Shown here one piece after another: positions 18,738 to 27,117 of a stretch of DNA of 35,964 nt; position 1 is the first letter of the stretch, and each line of letters starts with the position of its first letter. The translations under genes were made by a program, and so were the position numbers. The notes under the pieces were generated by a model. That model had not been told where the DNA came from. It saw only the letters and a list, made by a program, of their open reading frames with translations, and searched no databases. The stretch lies in NCBI GenBank assembly GCA_963613665.1, contig CAVEAL010000023.1, positions 1-35,964 of the forward strand, written 5' to 3'. Origin of the DNA: F23-B02 sp963613665. Its GTDB lineage: Bacteria > Bacillota > Clostridia > Oscillospirales > Oscillospiraceae.

Positions 18738-19070
18738 AACAGTACGGCTGCGGCAAAAACCGTGACAGAGGAAGGCTTTTTGGAGGCGTTGCTGCACAGT
18801 ACCGATACGGTTTTTGCGGTGTCCCGACCGGAAGCTGCGGTGAAAACCATGACAGAGTAAGGCAGGGAGCTTAACATTACTGCGCATTTTTATTACGCGA
18901 AACGTTTTTATTTCCTCCATTGTCCCGATACCGGGCACCCGCAAAAAGCGTATAGGTGCAGCGTCAATGCGCCTCAAAAAAAGCGCGAAACGTTAAGGTT
19001 TATGCCAACGTCTCCGGTCGGGCACCCGCAGTCTCCGTATAGGTACAGCCTGAATGCGCCTCTAAAAAAC
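18738..19070. repeat. Repeat cluster between dnaA and mfd (fragment, full composite, half unit)
   Basis: Bases 18738-18775 are a fragment (GGCAAAAACCGTGACAGAGG). Bases 18776-18981 are a full 206-bp composite from TTTTTGGAGGCGTTGC to GCGCCTCAAAAAAA. Bases 18982-19070 are a half unit ending GCGCCTCTAAAAAA, directly upstream of the mfd promoter. The gap 18612-19109 holds these repeats, the dnaA promoter and the AT-rich tract, and no rpmH or other gene. Confidence 0.8.
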
Positions 19071-19071
19071 C

Positions 19072-19100
19072 TTGAATTTGCAAAATAAAAAGCATATAAT
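19072..19100 (+). promoter_or_regulatory. mfd promoter (near-leaderless)
   Basis: TTGAAT (19072-19077) and TATAAT (19095-19100) are 17 bases apart. The predicted start, about base 19107, is only some three bases before the mfd ATG at 19110, and no Shine-Dalgarno is present. Confidence 0.65.
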
Positions 19101-19109
19101 ACGGTAACT

Positions 19110-22100
19110 ATGAAAATACTCAATCAGCAGATATTTGAAAACAAGGAAGCGGCCGCCCTCCCGGGTCTGATGGAGAGCGGAGGGCTTCCCGCGCTCGTTT
19201 CCGGACTTTCGGGCATACACAGGGTAAATTTGGCCGCGGCGCTGTTCGAGCGGCTGGAGCTGCCGCTGTTTATCGTGTGCCCGGACGACAGCTCGGCTGA
19301 GAGCTTTGCGCGCGACCTCGAATCCATGACGGGACAGCGGGTCGGTATTCTGTACTCGCGCGACTTTACATTCTATCCCTCGATGGCCGCGTCGCGTGAG
19401 GCCGAGCAGAAGCGCATTTATGCTTTAAACGCCCTCAGATGCGGCGAAAGCCCGCTGACGGTTGCAACGGTATCCGCGCTCATGCAGCGGACGATACCGC
19501 CTCATACGCTCGGCAAAGCCGCTTTTACGGTAAAGCTCAACGAGCCTTGTCCGCCGGAGGAGCTGGAGGCTGCACTGCTGCGCTGCGGCTACACAAGGTG
19601 CGACCAGGTAGAGGGCGCGGGTCAGTTCTCGCGGCGCGGCGGCATCGTGGACTTCTTCTCACCGGCATACCCCGAGCCCGTGCGCATTGAATTCTGGGGC
19701 GACGATATCGACAGCATGGGCTTTTTCGATATCCGCAGCCAGCGCAGAACGGAAAGCGTCGAATTTTGTCGAATACTCCCCGCGGCGGAGAGCCTTGCAA
19801 CGCTCGCCGAGGGCGGAGTCGGAGCACTCGCCCGGGAGCTGACGGCAGCGGCCGGCAGATGCGCGCGGAGAAGGAGCTCGCAGCAGCTCAGGGAGCTCGA
19901 GCAGACCCTGCGCACGGATGCCGAAAGGCTTGAGCAGAACGTAAAGCTCGAGTACGCCGACCGCTATCTGCCGTTTTTGTACGAAAATGCCTCGGGCGCG
20001 GACTATATCCCAGAGGAGGCAGTCGTTTTCATCGACCAGCCACCCAGATGCGCCGACAGGGCGCGCGGATATGCAAAGCAGCTCGGCGAGGACATGTCGG
20101 AGCTCGTTAAAAAGGGCATGGTCGCGGCGCAGGCGCAGTCGTTCCGCATAAGTTGGGAGGAGCTTGCTCAGAAATTTTCCGATCACGCGGTGTACATGGC
20201 GGACGCCTTCACCGTAGGCCGCTACCCGGTAGAGCCGAAAACGCTCGTGAGCATACCGGCAAAGCAGCTGCCGTCGTATGCAGGCTCGGTCAAGACCGCG
20301 GCCGAGGACGTTTCGGCATATCTCAGGCAGGGCTACCGCGTCGTTGTGCTGGCGGGAGACATGCGCCGCGCCGAGCTGCTGCAAAGCTTTTTGAAGGACG
20401 AAGGCATCGTTGCCTACGTTCAGGAAACGCTTGAAAAACTGCCGGAGGAGGGCTTCTGCACGATATCCGTCGGCGGCATGTCGGCAGGCATGGAGTACCC
20501 CGGCATAAAGCTTGCCGTCATAAGCGACATGCAGCTTCTGCGCGTGCGCGAGCATAAGCATAAAGCGTCGAAAAAAGCGCCGTCGAACAGACAGCGCATA
20601 AACTCATATGCCGACCTCAAGCCGGGTGACCTCGTCGTGCACGAGGTGCACGGTATAGGCCGCTTTGCCGGCATCAAAAAGATGAAGGTGGACGGCTTTG
20701 AAAAGGACTATATCGTGATCCGCTACGCCGGAACGGATACGCTGTACGTTCCCGCGACGGCGCTGGACATGGTGACGAAATACCTCGGAGCGGCCGAGGA
20801 TCAGCATGTGAAGCTCTCGAAAATGGGCGGCACGGAGTGGACCAAGACGCGCAGCCGCGCCAAGGCCGCGACGAAGAAGCTGGCAGGCGAGCTAATAAAG
20901 CTCTACGCCGAGCGTGTCCGCATTCCCGGTCACGCCTTTGCGCCCGACTCGCCGTGGCAGCGTGAGTTTGAGGATAACTTCGGCTACACCGAGACGGACG
21001 ATCAGCTGCGCAGCATAGCCGAGATAAAGGCTGACATGGAGTCGGAAACGCCCATGGACCGTCTTCTGTGCGGCGATGTGGGCTACGGCAAGACCGAGGT
21101 CGCGCTCAGGGCGGCGATGAAGTGCATACTTGATAACCGCCAGGCGGCGATACTCGTTCCGACGACGGTGCTCGCCCAGCAGCATTACCAGACCGCCGTG
21201 CAGCGCTTTTTCGGCTTTCCGATCACCGTGGAGGTGCTCAGCCGCTTCCGAACCCCCGCACAGATACAGAAAACGCTCGAAGATCTGAAAACCGGCAAGT
21301 GCGACCTTGTCGTCGGCACCCACCGGCTGCTTCAGAAGGACGTTAAATTCAAAAATCTCGGGCTTCTGATCGTCGATGAGGAGCAGCGCTTCGGCGTCGG
21401 GCACAAGGAGCACATAAAGGAAATGAGCCGCGGCGTTGACGTTCTGACGCTGTCGGCAACGCCTATACCGCGCACGCTGAACATGGCGCTGTCGGGCATA
21501 CGCGACATGTCCTCGATAGACGAGCCGCCGCAGGACAGGCTGCCGGTGCAGACCTTCGTTATGGAGCACGACTGGGGCATACTCTGCGACGCGATTCGCC
21601 GCGAGATACAGCGCGGCGGGCAGGTGTATTACCTGCACAACCGTATCGACAACATAGAGCGCACCGCGATAAGACTGCGCGAAATGCTCGAGGACGAGGT
21701 CACGGTCGGCGTCGCGCACGGACAGATGGACAAGGACATGCTCGCCTCGGTCATGGAGGACGTGACTGAGGGCAAGATACAGGTGCTCGTATGCACGACG
21801 ATCATAGAAACCGGTATTGATATCCCGAACGTCAACACCCTCATCATAGAGGACGCGGACAAAATGGGGCTTGCCCAGCTGCACCAGATACGCGGCCGCG
21901 TCGGACGCAGCACGCGCCGCGCCTCGGCCTACCTCACCTTCCGTCAGGACAAGGTGCTCACCGAGGTCGCGGAAAAGCGCCTCGAGGCCATACGCGAGTT
22001 TGCCGAGTTCGGCTCGGGCTTCAAGATCGCCATGCGTGACCTTGAGATACGCGGAGCGGGCAGCCTCCTGGGCGCGGAGCAGTCGGGACATATGTGCGAC

Positions 22101-22616
22101 GTGGGCTACGACATGTACATGAAGCTGCTGAGCGAGGCCGTGCTCGAGGAGCGCGGCGTCAAGGTCGAGCAGCGTGCGGAGTGCTCGGCAGACCTCGCCG
22201 TCGCGGCGAATATACCCGAAAGCTACATCCCCGCCGAGGGACAGCGCATGGATATCTACCGCCGCATAGCGCTGCTGCGCACGGAGGCCGAGGCCGACGA
22301 CCTCATCGACGAGCTCATCGACCGCTTCGGCGATCTGCCCTCGGGCGTCAGCGCACTCATAAACGTTGCGCTTCTGCGCGGCGAGGCGGGCGCAGCCGGC
22401 ATCAGCGACATTTCGCAGCGCTCCGGCAGACTTATCTTTGTCCTGCGCGACTTCGATATGGAGCGCATCTCCGTGCTCTACGCACGTCCTGAGTACAAGG
22501 AAGCCCTGAAGGTCGAGGCCGGCACCGTACCGCGAGTCAGCCTCCGCCTGCGCTCAAGTTCCCGCGTCGTCGATCAGGCCCGCAAATTCATCCGCGATTT
22601 TTTGGAGGCGCATTGA
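19110..22616 (+). CDS. mfd: Transcription-repair coupling factor Mfd
   Basis: A protein of 1168 residues, typical for Mfd, the ATP-dependent translocase that removes stalled RNA polymerase at lesions and recruits UvrA. The N-terminal UvrB-like module spans about 1-350 (SRRGGIVDFFSPAYPEPVRIEFWGDDIDSM split across it). The CarD-like RNA-polymerase-interacting domain includes LKPGDLVVHEVHGIGRFAGI. The helicase motor has Walker A GDVGYGKTE (near 653) and DEEQRFG (near 757), and LIIEDADKMGLAQLHQIRGR. The C-terminal TRCF domain starts near SYIPAEGQRMDIYRR. The last codons F-L-E-A-H and the TGA belong to an intergenic-repeat terminus. It is near-leaderless. Confidence 0.96.
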   Translation: MKILNQQIFENKEAAALPGLMESGGLPALVSGLSGIHRVNLAAALFERLELPLFIVCPDDSSAESFARDLESMTGQRVGILYSRDFTFYPSMAASREAEQKRIYALNALRCGESPLTVATVSALMQRTIPPHTLGKAAFTVKLNEPCPPEELEAALLRCGYTRCDQVEGAGQFSRRGGIVDFFSPAYPEPVRIEFWGDDIDSMGFFDIRSQRRTESVEFCRILPAAESLATLAEGGVGALARELTAAAGRCARRRSSQQLRELEQTLRTDAERLEQNVKLEYADRYLPFLYENASGADYIPEEAVVFIDQPPRCADRARGYAKQLGEDMSELVKKGMVAAQAQSFRISWEELAQKFSDHAVYMADAFTVGRYPVEPKTLVSIPAKQLPSYAGSVKTAAEDVSAYLRQGYRVVVLAGDMRRAELLQSFLKDEGIVAYVQETLEKLPEEGFCTISVGGMSAGMEYPGIKLAVISDMQLLRVREHKHKASKKAPSNRQRINSYADLKPGDLVVHEVHGIGRFAGIKKMKVDGFEKDYIVIRYAGTDTLYVPATALDMVTKYLGAAEDQHVKLSKMGGTEWTKTRSRAKAATKKLAGELIKLYAERVRIPGHAFAPDSPWQREFEDNFGYTETDDQLRSIAEIKADMESETPMDRLLCGDVGYGKTEVALRAAMKCILDNRQAAILVPTTVLAQQHYQTAVQRFFGFPITVEVLSRFRTPAQIQKTLEDLKTGKCDLVVGTHRLLQKDVKFKNLGLLIVDEEQRFGVGHKEHIKEMSRGVDVLTLSATPIPRTLNMALSGIRDMSSIDEPPQDRLPVQTFVMEHDWGILCDAIRREIQRGGQVYYLHNRIDNIERTAIRLREMLEDEVTVGVAHGQMDKDMLASVMEDVTEGKIQVLVCTTIIETGIDIPNVNTLIIEDADKMGLAQLHQIRGRVGRSTRRASAYLTFRQDKVLTEVAEKRLEAIREFAEFGSGFKIAMRDLEIRGAGSLLGAEQSGHMCDVGYDMYMKLLSEAVLEERGVKVEQRAECSADLAVAANIPESYIPAEGQRMDIYRRIALLRTEAEADDLIDELIDRFGDLPSGVSALINVALLRGEAGAAGISDISQRSGRLIFVLRDFDMERISVLYARPEYKEALKVEAGTVPRVSLRLRSSSRVVDQARKFIRDFLEAH

Positions 22617-23053
22617 CTCCCTGCCTATACGTTTATTGCAGGTGCCCGGTATCGAAACGACGGAGGAAACAAAAACGTTTCACGCTTTTTTGGAGGCGCA
22701 TTGAGGCTGTACTTATACGCTTATTGCAGGTGCCCGGTATCGAAACAGTGGAATAAACAAAAACGTTTCGCGCTTTTTTTTGAGGCGATTTGAAACCGTT
22801 CCTATACGTTTATTGTGGGTGCCCGGTATCGAAACACTGGAATAAATAAAAACGTTTCGCCTCCCGCGAGTGCACCCCTGGCTTCCTCTGTCACGGTTTT
22901 TACCGCAGCTTCCGGTCGGGACACCGCAAAAACCGTATCGGTACAGCGCAGCAGCGCCTCCAAAAATCCTTCCTCTGTCACGGTTTTTACCGCAGCTCCC
23001 GGTCGGGACACCGCAAAAACCGTATCGGTACTGCGCGGCAGCGCCTCAAAAAA
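22598..23053. repeat. Tandem repeat cluster after mfd (half, half, full composite, half)
   Basis: Half units start at 22598 and 22685 (each T-tract + GGAGGCGCATTGA), a composite spans 22773-22966, and an extra right half follows to 23053. Each left half carries CTATACG or TTATACG, a TTATTG core, GGTGCCCGGTATCGAAAC and AACGTTTC. The right halves carry GTCACGGTTTTTACCGCAG and AAAAACCGTATCGGTAC and end GCGCCTC + A-tract. The gap 22617-23272 has no gene. Confidence 0.82.
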
Positions 23054-23085
23054 GACAGTGCAGAGTAAAATCTGCACTGTCTTTT
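23048..23085. terminator. Repeated terminator hairpin, copy 1
   Basis: AGACAGTGCAGA (23053-23064) and TCTGCACTGTCT (23071-23082) form a perfect 12-bp stem around GTAAAA, with A-tract before and TTT after, so it can terminate in both directions. Near-identical hairpins occur at 28527 and 31216. Confidence 0.8.
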
Positions 23086-23109
23086 CGTATAACGGTGCGG
23101 CTGCCGCCG

Positions 23110-23275
23110 CAATTTGTTGATCCGCCTTCCCCTCAAGGGAAAGGCAAGGGGTGCCGGCAAAATTTTGCACTAAATCGGCACAATCTCACGGGGTGCGAAA
23201 CGCCGTAGTTTATGCCGTCGTTTCGATACCGGGTTCACGCAATAAGCGTATAGGTACAGCGTCAATGCGCCTTTA
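23110..23275. repeat. Hairpin-module repeat plus right arm before mscL stop
   Basis: The second module reads CTTCCCCTCAAGGGAAAGG, GCACTAAATCGGCACAATC, TCACGGGG; it passes into a right arm GATACCGGGTTCACGCAATA and GCGTATAGGTACAG ending GCGCCTTTAAA, which overlaps the mscL stop codon. Confidence 0.72.
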
Positions 23276-23716
23276 AATTTTCGTCTCCGAATTCTTTTTG
23301 AGCTCGTCGAGGATAGCGGTGAGCAGCTCCTCGGTGGTCGGTGCGGGCTCCTCCTCGGGTTCGGGCTCGGCCGGCTTCTCGGTCAGCGCACGCGCCTTGT
23401 TGAACAGCTTGAGGATCACAAACACGACCAGCGACATGAGTATGAAATCGATGACGACCGCGACAAAGTTGCCGAAACCGATGGTGATGGCCTCCTGCAC
23501 GACGGTTCCGTCTTCGACTATCTCAGGACGCACGAGCAGATTGAGCGCGCTCATATCGCGCGTGCCGAACAGCCAGCTGATAAACGGCATGAACAGGTCG
23601 TTTACGAGGCTCGTGGTTATCTTGCCGAACGCGGTAGCTACGATGACACCGACTGCCATGTCGAGCACATTGCCCCGCATGATGAACTCCTTGAACTCAC
23701 TGAAAAACTTCTTCAT
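23273..23716 (-). CDS. mscL: Large-conductance mechanosensitive channel MscL
   Basis: A protein of 147 residues, near the 130-150 usual for MscL, which opens under membrane tension to release solutes on hypo-osmotic shock. The N-terminus KKFFSEFKEFIMRGNVLDMAVGV is the diagnostic S1/TM1 start. TM1 continues VIVATAFGKITTSLVNDLFMP, a periplasmic loop follows, and TM2 is FVAVVIDFILMSLVVFVILK. The C-terminal tail has a Glu/Pro-rich linker and an amphipathic helix LLTAILDELKK. TAAAAAAGGAG before the ATG joins a repeat terminus to the ribosome-binding site. It is flanked by repeats on both sides and stands alone. Confidence 0.95.
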   Translation of the reverse strand: MKKFFSEFKEFIMRGNVLDMAVGVIVATAFGKITTSLVNDLFMPFISWLFGTRDMSALNLLVRPEIVEDGTVVQEAITIGFGNFVAVVIDFILMSLVVFVILKLFNKARALTEKPAEPEPEEEPAPTTEELLTAILDELKKNSETKI

Positions 23717-23727
23717 ATCTTTACTCC

Positions 23728-23926
23728 TTTTTTAGAGGCGCTTTGACGCACCTGCGAATACGGTTATCTCTGCGGCGCGGTATCTGTACGATGGAGGAAA
23801 AAGCACTGCTGCACCCTTGTATGGAACTTGTCTTGCCCGTTACGTCTGTCACGGTTTCCGGCGCAGCTGCCGGTCGGGACGCCGCAAAAACCGTATCGGT
23901 ACAATGCAGCAGCGCCTCCGAAAAAT
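23728..23926. repeat. Full-length composite intergenic repeat (about 199 bp) before mscL
   Basis: Left end TTTTTTAGAGGCGCTTTGAC abuts the mscL ribosome-binding site; right half has GTCACGGTTTCCGG, GCCGGTCGGGAC and CAAAAACCGTATCGGTAC and ends GCGCCTCCGAAAAA. The bases to 24024 hold a GTCGAGGGGAAGGTGG fragment and no gene. Confidence 0.8.
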
Positions 23927-24024
23927 CCTTCCGTCGAGGGGAAGGTGGACAGCCGCATGGCCGGCGGACGAGGAGTTATCAAACCGCAGCGTTTCGCTCA
24001 CCGTGAAACCGCTTTCCGCGCTTA

Positions 24025-25329
24025 TTACTTCTTCGGTATGAGCACGGCCTTGCCGCCCATGTAGGGGCGCAGCACCTCGGGAATGGTGACGCTGCCGTCG
24101 GCCTGAAGATGGTTCTCGAGGAACGCGATGAGCATGCGCGGAGGCGCGACGACGGTGTTGTTGAGGGTATGCGGCAGATACATCCTGCCGTCCTCGCCCT
24201 TGACGCGGATCTTGAGCCTTCTCGCCTGGGCGTCGCCGAGGTTCGAGCAGGAGCAGACCTCGAAATACTTCTTCTGACGCGGCGACCACGCCTCGATATC
24301 GCAGGACTTGACCTTGAGGTCTGCCAGATCGCCCGAGCAGCACTCGAGCTGGCGCACGGGAATCTCAAGATTGCGGAACAGCTCGACGCTGTAGCGCCAC
24401 ATCTTCTCGTACCACTCCTTGCTTTCCTCCGGCTTGCAGACGACGATCATCTCCTGCTTTTCAAACTGATGAATGCGGTATACGCCGCGCTCCTCGATGC
24501 CGTGCGCGCCCTTTTCCTTGCGGAAGCAGGGGCTGTAGCTCGTAAGGGTCTGCGGCAGGCTCGACTCGGGCAGTATCTGGTCGATGAACTTGCCGATCAT
24601 CGAGTGCTCGCTGGTGCCGATGAGATAGAGGTCCTCACCCTCGATCTTGTACATCATCGCGTCCATATCCGTCTGGCTCATGACGCCCTCGACGACGTTG
24701 CCGTGGATCATGAACGGCGGGATGCAGTATGTAAAGCCCTTGTCGATCATGAAATCGCGGCCGTATGCCGTCACGGCCGAGTGCAGGCGCGCGATATCGC
24801 CCATGAGATAGTAAAATCCGCTGCCGGAAACGCGTCCGGCCGAGTCCATATCTACGCCGTTGAAGCTCTCCATGATCTCGGTGTGGTAGGGGATATCGTA
24901 ATCGGGCACCGCAGGCTCGCCGAAGCGCTCGACCTCGACGTTTGCCGAGTCGTCCGGGCCGATGGGCACGGTCTCGTCGATGATGTTCGGGATCGTCAGC
25001 ATGATCTTTCTGATACGCACGGCAAGCTCGTCGTGGAGCGTCTCGAGCTCGGCAAGGCGGTCGGCGTTCGCCTTGACCTGCGCCTTGGCCTCCTCGGCCT
25101 CCTGAAGCTTCGACGGGTCCTTCTTCGCCTGACCCATGAGCTGTCCGACCTTTTTCGACAGCGCGTTGCGGCTTGCACGCAGATCGTTTGCCTCGGTCAT
25201 CGCAGCGCGGTACTGCCTGTCGAGCTCTATGACCTCGTCAACCAGCGGCAGCTTCGCGTCCTGAAACTTCTTTTTTATGTTCTCCTTGACTGCTTCGGGG
25301 TTTTCGCGGACAAATTTTATATCCAGCAT
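24025..25329 (-). CDS. serS: Seryl-tRNA synthetase
   Basis: A protein of 434 residues, typical for bacterial SerRS, a class II synthetase that charges tRNA-Ser. The N-terminal MLDIKFVRENPEAVKENIKKKF starts the tRNA-binding coiled-coil arm (roughly residues 30-100). The catalytic core contains LIGTSEHSM, motif 2 YSPCFRKEKGAHG followed by YRIHQFEKQEM, and motif 3-type residues near the C-terminus (RTLNNTVVAPPRMLIAFLEN-type block seen as HTLNNTVVAPPRMLIAF). AAGGAG lies upstream of the ATG. It begins 14 bases after the parB stop and may be the last gene of a parA-parB-serS unit. Confidence 0.96.
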   Translation of the reverse strand: MLDIKFVRENPEAVKENIKKKFQDAKLPLVDEVIELDRQYRAAMTEANDLRASRNALSKKVGQLMGQAKKDPSKLQEAEEAKAQVKANADRLAELETLHDELAVRIRKIMLTIPNIIDETVPIGPDDSANVEVERFGEPAVPDYDIPYHTEIMESFNGVDMDSAGRVSGSGFYYLMGDIARLHSAVTAYGRDFMIDKGFTYCIPPFMIHGNVVEGVMSQTDMDAMMYKIEGEDLYLIGTSEHSMIGKFIDQILPESSLPQTLTSYSPCFRKEKGAHGIEERGVYRIHQFEKQEMIVVCKPEESKEWYEKMWRYSVELFRNLEIPVRQLECCSGDLADLKVKSCDIEAWSPRQKKYFEVCSCSNLGDAQARRLKIRVKGEDGRMYLPHTLNNTVVAPPRMLIAFLENHLQADGSVTIPEVLRPYMGGKAVLIPKK

Positions 25330-25343
25330 CGTAATTTTCTCCT

Positions 25344-26246
25344 TTATTTCATTATTTCTTCCCAGCTGCGGCCCATTCGCGCCAGATTTGCTATCAGCGC
25401 CTCGCGGTCGTCGCTGTCATAAAATTCCAATATTATCCTGCCGCCCTTCCGCTTCTGCTCGAGCGCGACCTTTCGTGAAAGCGAACGGCTGAGGTAATCC
25501 TCGGTCTCGGCTATGTAATCGACCAGCAGTTCGTTCGATTTTTCCTCCTCGACCGGCTCCTCTGCGAGCTTTTTGAGCGTTTTTGTGACGAGCTGCTCGG
25601 TCTTTCGCACGGACAGCGAGCCGTCAATGACCGTGTGTGCGGCCTTGAGCTGCTCGGCGGCGTCGCTTATCGGCAGCAGAGCGCGCGCATGACCGGCGGA
25701 AAGCGTCCCGTCCTCGACCAGAGGCAGGACATCCTTGCTGAGGCTCAGCAGGCGCATCGCATTCGTTATTGCCGGACGCGAGCGTCCAACGCTCTTTGCT
25801 GCCTCCTCCTGCGTCAGTCCGTATTCCTCGATGAGGCTCTTGTAGCCGAGCGCCTCCTCGATCGGATTTAAATCCTCGCGCTGCAAATTTTCGACCAGCG
25901 CAAGCTCTGCAACACGGCGGTCGTCCGCGTCGATGACGCGCACCGGCACCTCGACAAGCCCCGCCATGCGGCAGGCGCGCCAGCGTCGCTCACCGGCGAT
26001 GATCTGATAAAAGCCGCCCTCGCGCTTGCGCACGGTTATCGGCTGGATCAGGCCGTACTGCGCGATGGAGTCTGCCAGCTCCTGCAGGGCCTCGTCGTCG
26101 AAGCGATTTCGCGGCTGCTCGGCGCGCGGCTCGACCTTGGCGATGGGGGCATATATGAGCTCGCCCTCGCTCTCGTTATCGAGAATATCCTCGCCGAAAA
26201 GCTCGCTCAGGCCGCGTCCGAGTCCTTTTTTCGTGTCCTTAGCCAT
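25344..26246 (-). CDS. parB: Chromosome-partitioning protein ParB / Spo0J
   Basis: A protein of 300 residues. The N-terminal CTP-binding module has IQPITVRKREGGFYQIIAGE and GERRWRACRMAGL, and the central HTH domain has YGLTQEEAAKSVGRSRPAITNAMRLL. The C-terminal dimerisation segment ends YDSDDREALIANLARMG. ParB binds parS and spreads along DNA as a CTP-dependent clamp to organise the origin and, in spore formers, to position it during sporulation. Two bases separate it from parA, with AAAAGGAGC as ribosome-binding site. Two matching parS sites lie just upstream of parA. Confidence 0.95.
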   Translation of the reverse strand: MAKDTKKGLGRGLSELFGEDILDNESEGELIYAPIAKVEPRAEQPRNRFDDEALQELADSIAQYGLIQPITVRKREGGFYQIIAGERRWRACRMAGLVEVPVRVIDADDRRVAELALVENLQREDLNPIEEALGYKSLIEEYGLTQEEAAKSVGRSRPAITNAMRLLSLSKDVLPLVEDGTLSAGHARALLPISDAAEQLKAAHTVIDGSLSVRKTEQLVTKTLKKLAEEPVEEEKSNELLVDYIAETEDYLSRSLSRKVALEQKRKGGRIILEFYDSDDREALIANLARMGRSWEEIMK

Positions 26247-26248
26247 TT

Positions 26249-27019
26249 TTAGCTCCTTTTCCTGTACTTTTCGCGCAGCAGAAACTCATCCGCGAGCTTC
26301 ATATATGCGCGGCTTCCCTTGCCGATGCGGTCGTAAGCTACGCCGGGCTTGCCGTGGCTCGGTGCCTCCGACAGGCGCACGGAGCGCGGTATCACCGTTT
26401 CGTAGACCTTCGCGCCGAAATATTCCTTGAGCTCAAACGCGACCTGCTGCGTCAGATTCGTTCGTGCGTCATACATTGTCATGACGATGCCCTGAATGCG
26501 CAGCGCGGGGTTCAGGCGCTTATTGCACATGCGGATGGTAGTCATGAGGTCGGCAATGCCCTCGAGCGCGTAATATTCGCACTGCATGGGGATGATCACG
26601 TTGTCCGCCGCGACGAGTGCGTTGAGCGTCAGCAGCTCCAGCGACGGGGGACAGTCGATAAATATGTAGTCGTAGTCGTTGTAGACCATTTGCAGCGCTG
26701 TTTTCAGCACAAATTCGCGCTTTTCTCTGCGCACGAGCTCGACCGATGCTCCCGACAGCTCCTTATTCGACGGTATCACGTCGCCGTATGGCGTGTGGCG
26801 GATGCAGTCGAGGGTGTCGGCGTTTTTTATCAGCAGCTCGTATGCGCCGGGTGTGGAGTTCTTGTCCACTCCCATGCCGGAGCTTGAATTGCCCTGCGGG
26901 TCGCAGTCCACAAGCAGCACGCGCTTGCCTTTTATTTTCAGCGCGCAGGCAAGGTTCACGCAGGTCGTGGTCTTGCCGACGCCGCCCTTCTGGTTGGCTA
27001 TCGCAATGATTCTTGACAT
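26249..27019 (-). CDS. parA: Chromosome-partitioning ATPase ParA / Soj
   Basis: A protein of 256 residues, typical for Soj. It starts MSRIIAIANQKGGVGKTTT with the deviant Walker A KGGVGKTT, has the A' motif DCDPQGNSS, Walker B FIDCPPSLELLT and the conserved PMQCEYYALEG. It dimerises on ATP, binds DNA and cooperates with ParB to segregate and regulate initiation through DnaA. The ATG at 27019 is chosen for its GAGGTGAG ribosome-binding site; the longer frame to 27121 would translate the parS sites and promoter. It is transcribed from a strong promoter beside parS. Confidence 0.95.
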   Translation of the reverse strand: MSRIIAIANQKGGVGKTTTCVNLACALKIKGKRVLLVDCDPQGNSSSGMGVDKNSTPGAYELLIKNADTLDCIRHTPYGDVIPSNKELSGASVELVRREKREFVLKTALQMVYNDYDYIFIDCPPSLELLTLNALVAADNVIIPMQCEYYALEGIADLMTTIRMCNKRLNPALRIQGIVMTMYDARTNLTQQVAFELKEYFGAKVYETVIPRSVRLSEAPSHGKPGVAYDRIGKGSRAYMKLADEFLLREKYRKRS

Positions 27020-27038
27020 AGTCTCACCTCTTGCGGCT

Positions 27039-27067
27039 ATTATAGCAAGTCTTGCAGCACTTTTCAA
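27039..27067 (-). promoter_or_regulatory. parA-parB promoter
   Basis: On the minus strand -35 TTGAAA (27062-27067) and -10 TATAAT (27039-27044) are 17 bases apart. The -35 directly touches the parS site at 27068-27083, so ParB bound there could repress its own operon. Confidence 0.8.
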
Positions 27068-27083
27068 TGTTTCACGTGGAACA
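27068..27083. promoter_or_regulatory. parS site 1
   Basis: TGTTTCACGTGGAACA differs from the consensus TGTTTCACGTGAAACA at one base, and is a known parS variant when read in reverse. It lies immediately upstream of the parA promoter -35. Confidence 0.9.
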
Positions 27084-27101
27084 TTTGAAACTTTTTTGCG
27101 C

Positions 27102-27117
27102 CGTTTCACGTGAAACA
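27102..27117. promoter_or_regulatory. parS site 2
   Basis: CGTTTCACGTGAAACA matches the consensus at 15 of 16 positions. It begins 18 bases after site 1 and abuts the gpr stop codon at 27118. Confidence 0.9.

Noticed and set aside
22598..23053. CRISPR array
   Set aside because: The tandem units are about 85-90 bp, similar throughout, with no unique spacers and no cas genes; they match single copies elsewhere in the window.
22802..23170. 122-residue minus-strand frame with a repeated GFLEALLRCTDTVF-type sequence
   Set aside because: It is the translation of tandem repeats; the internal protein repeats follow the DNA repeats, and there is no ribosome-binding site.
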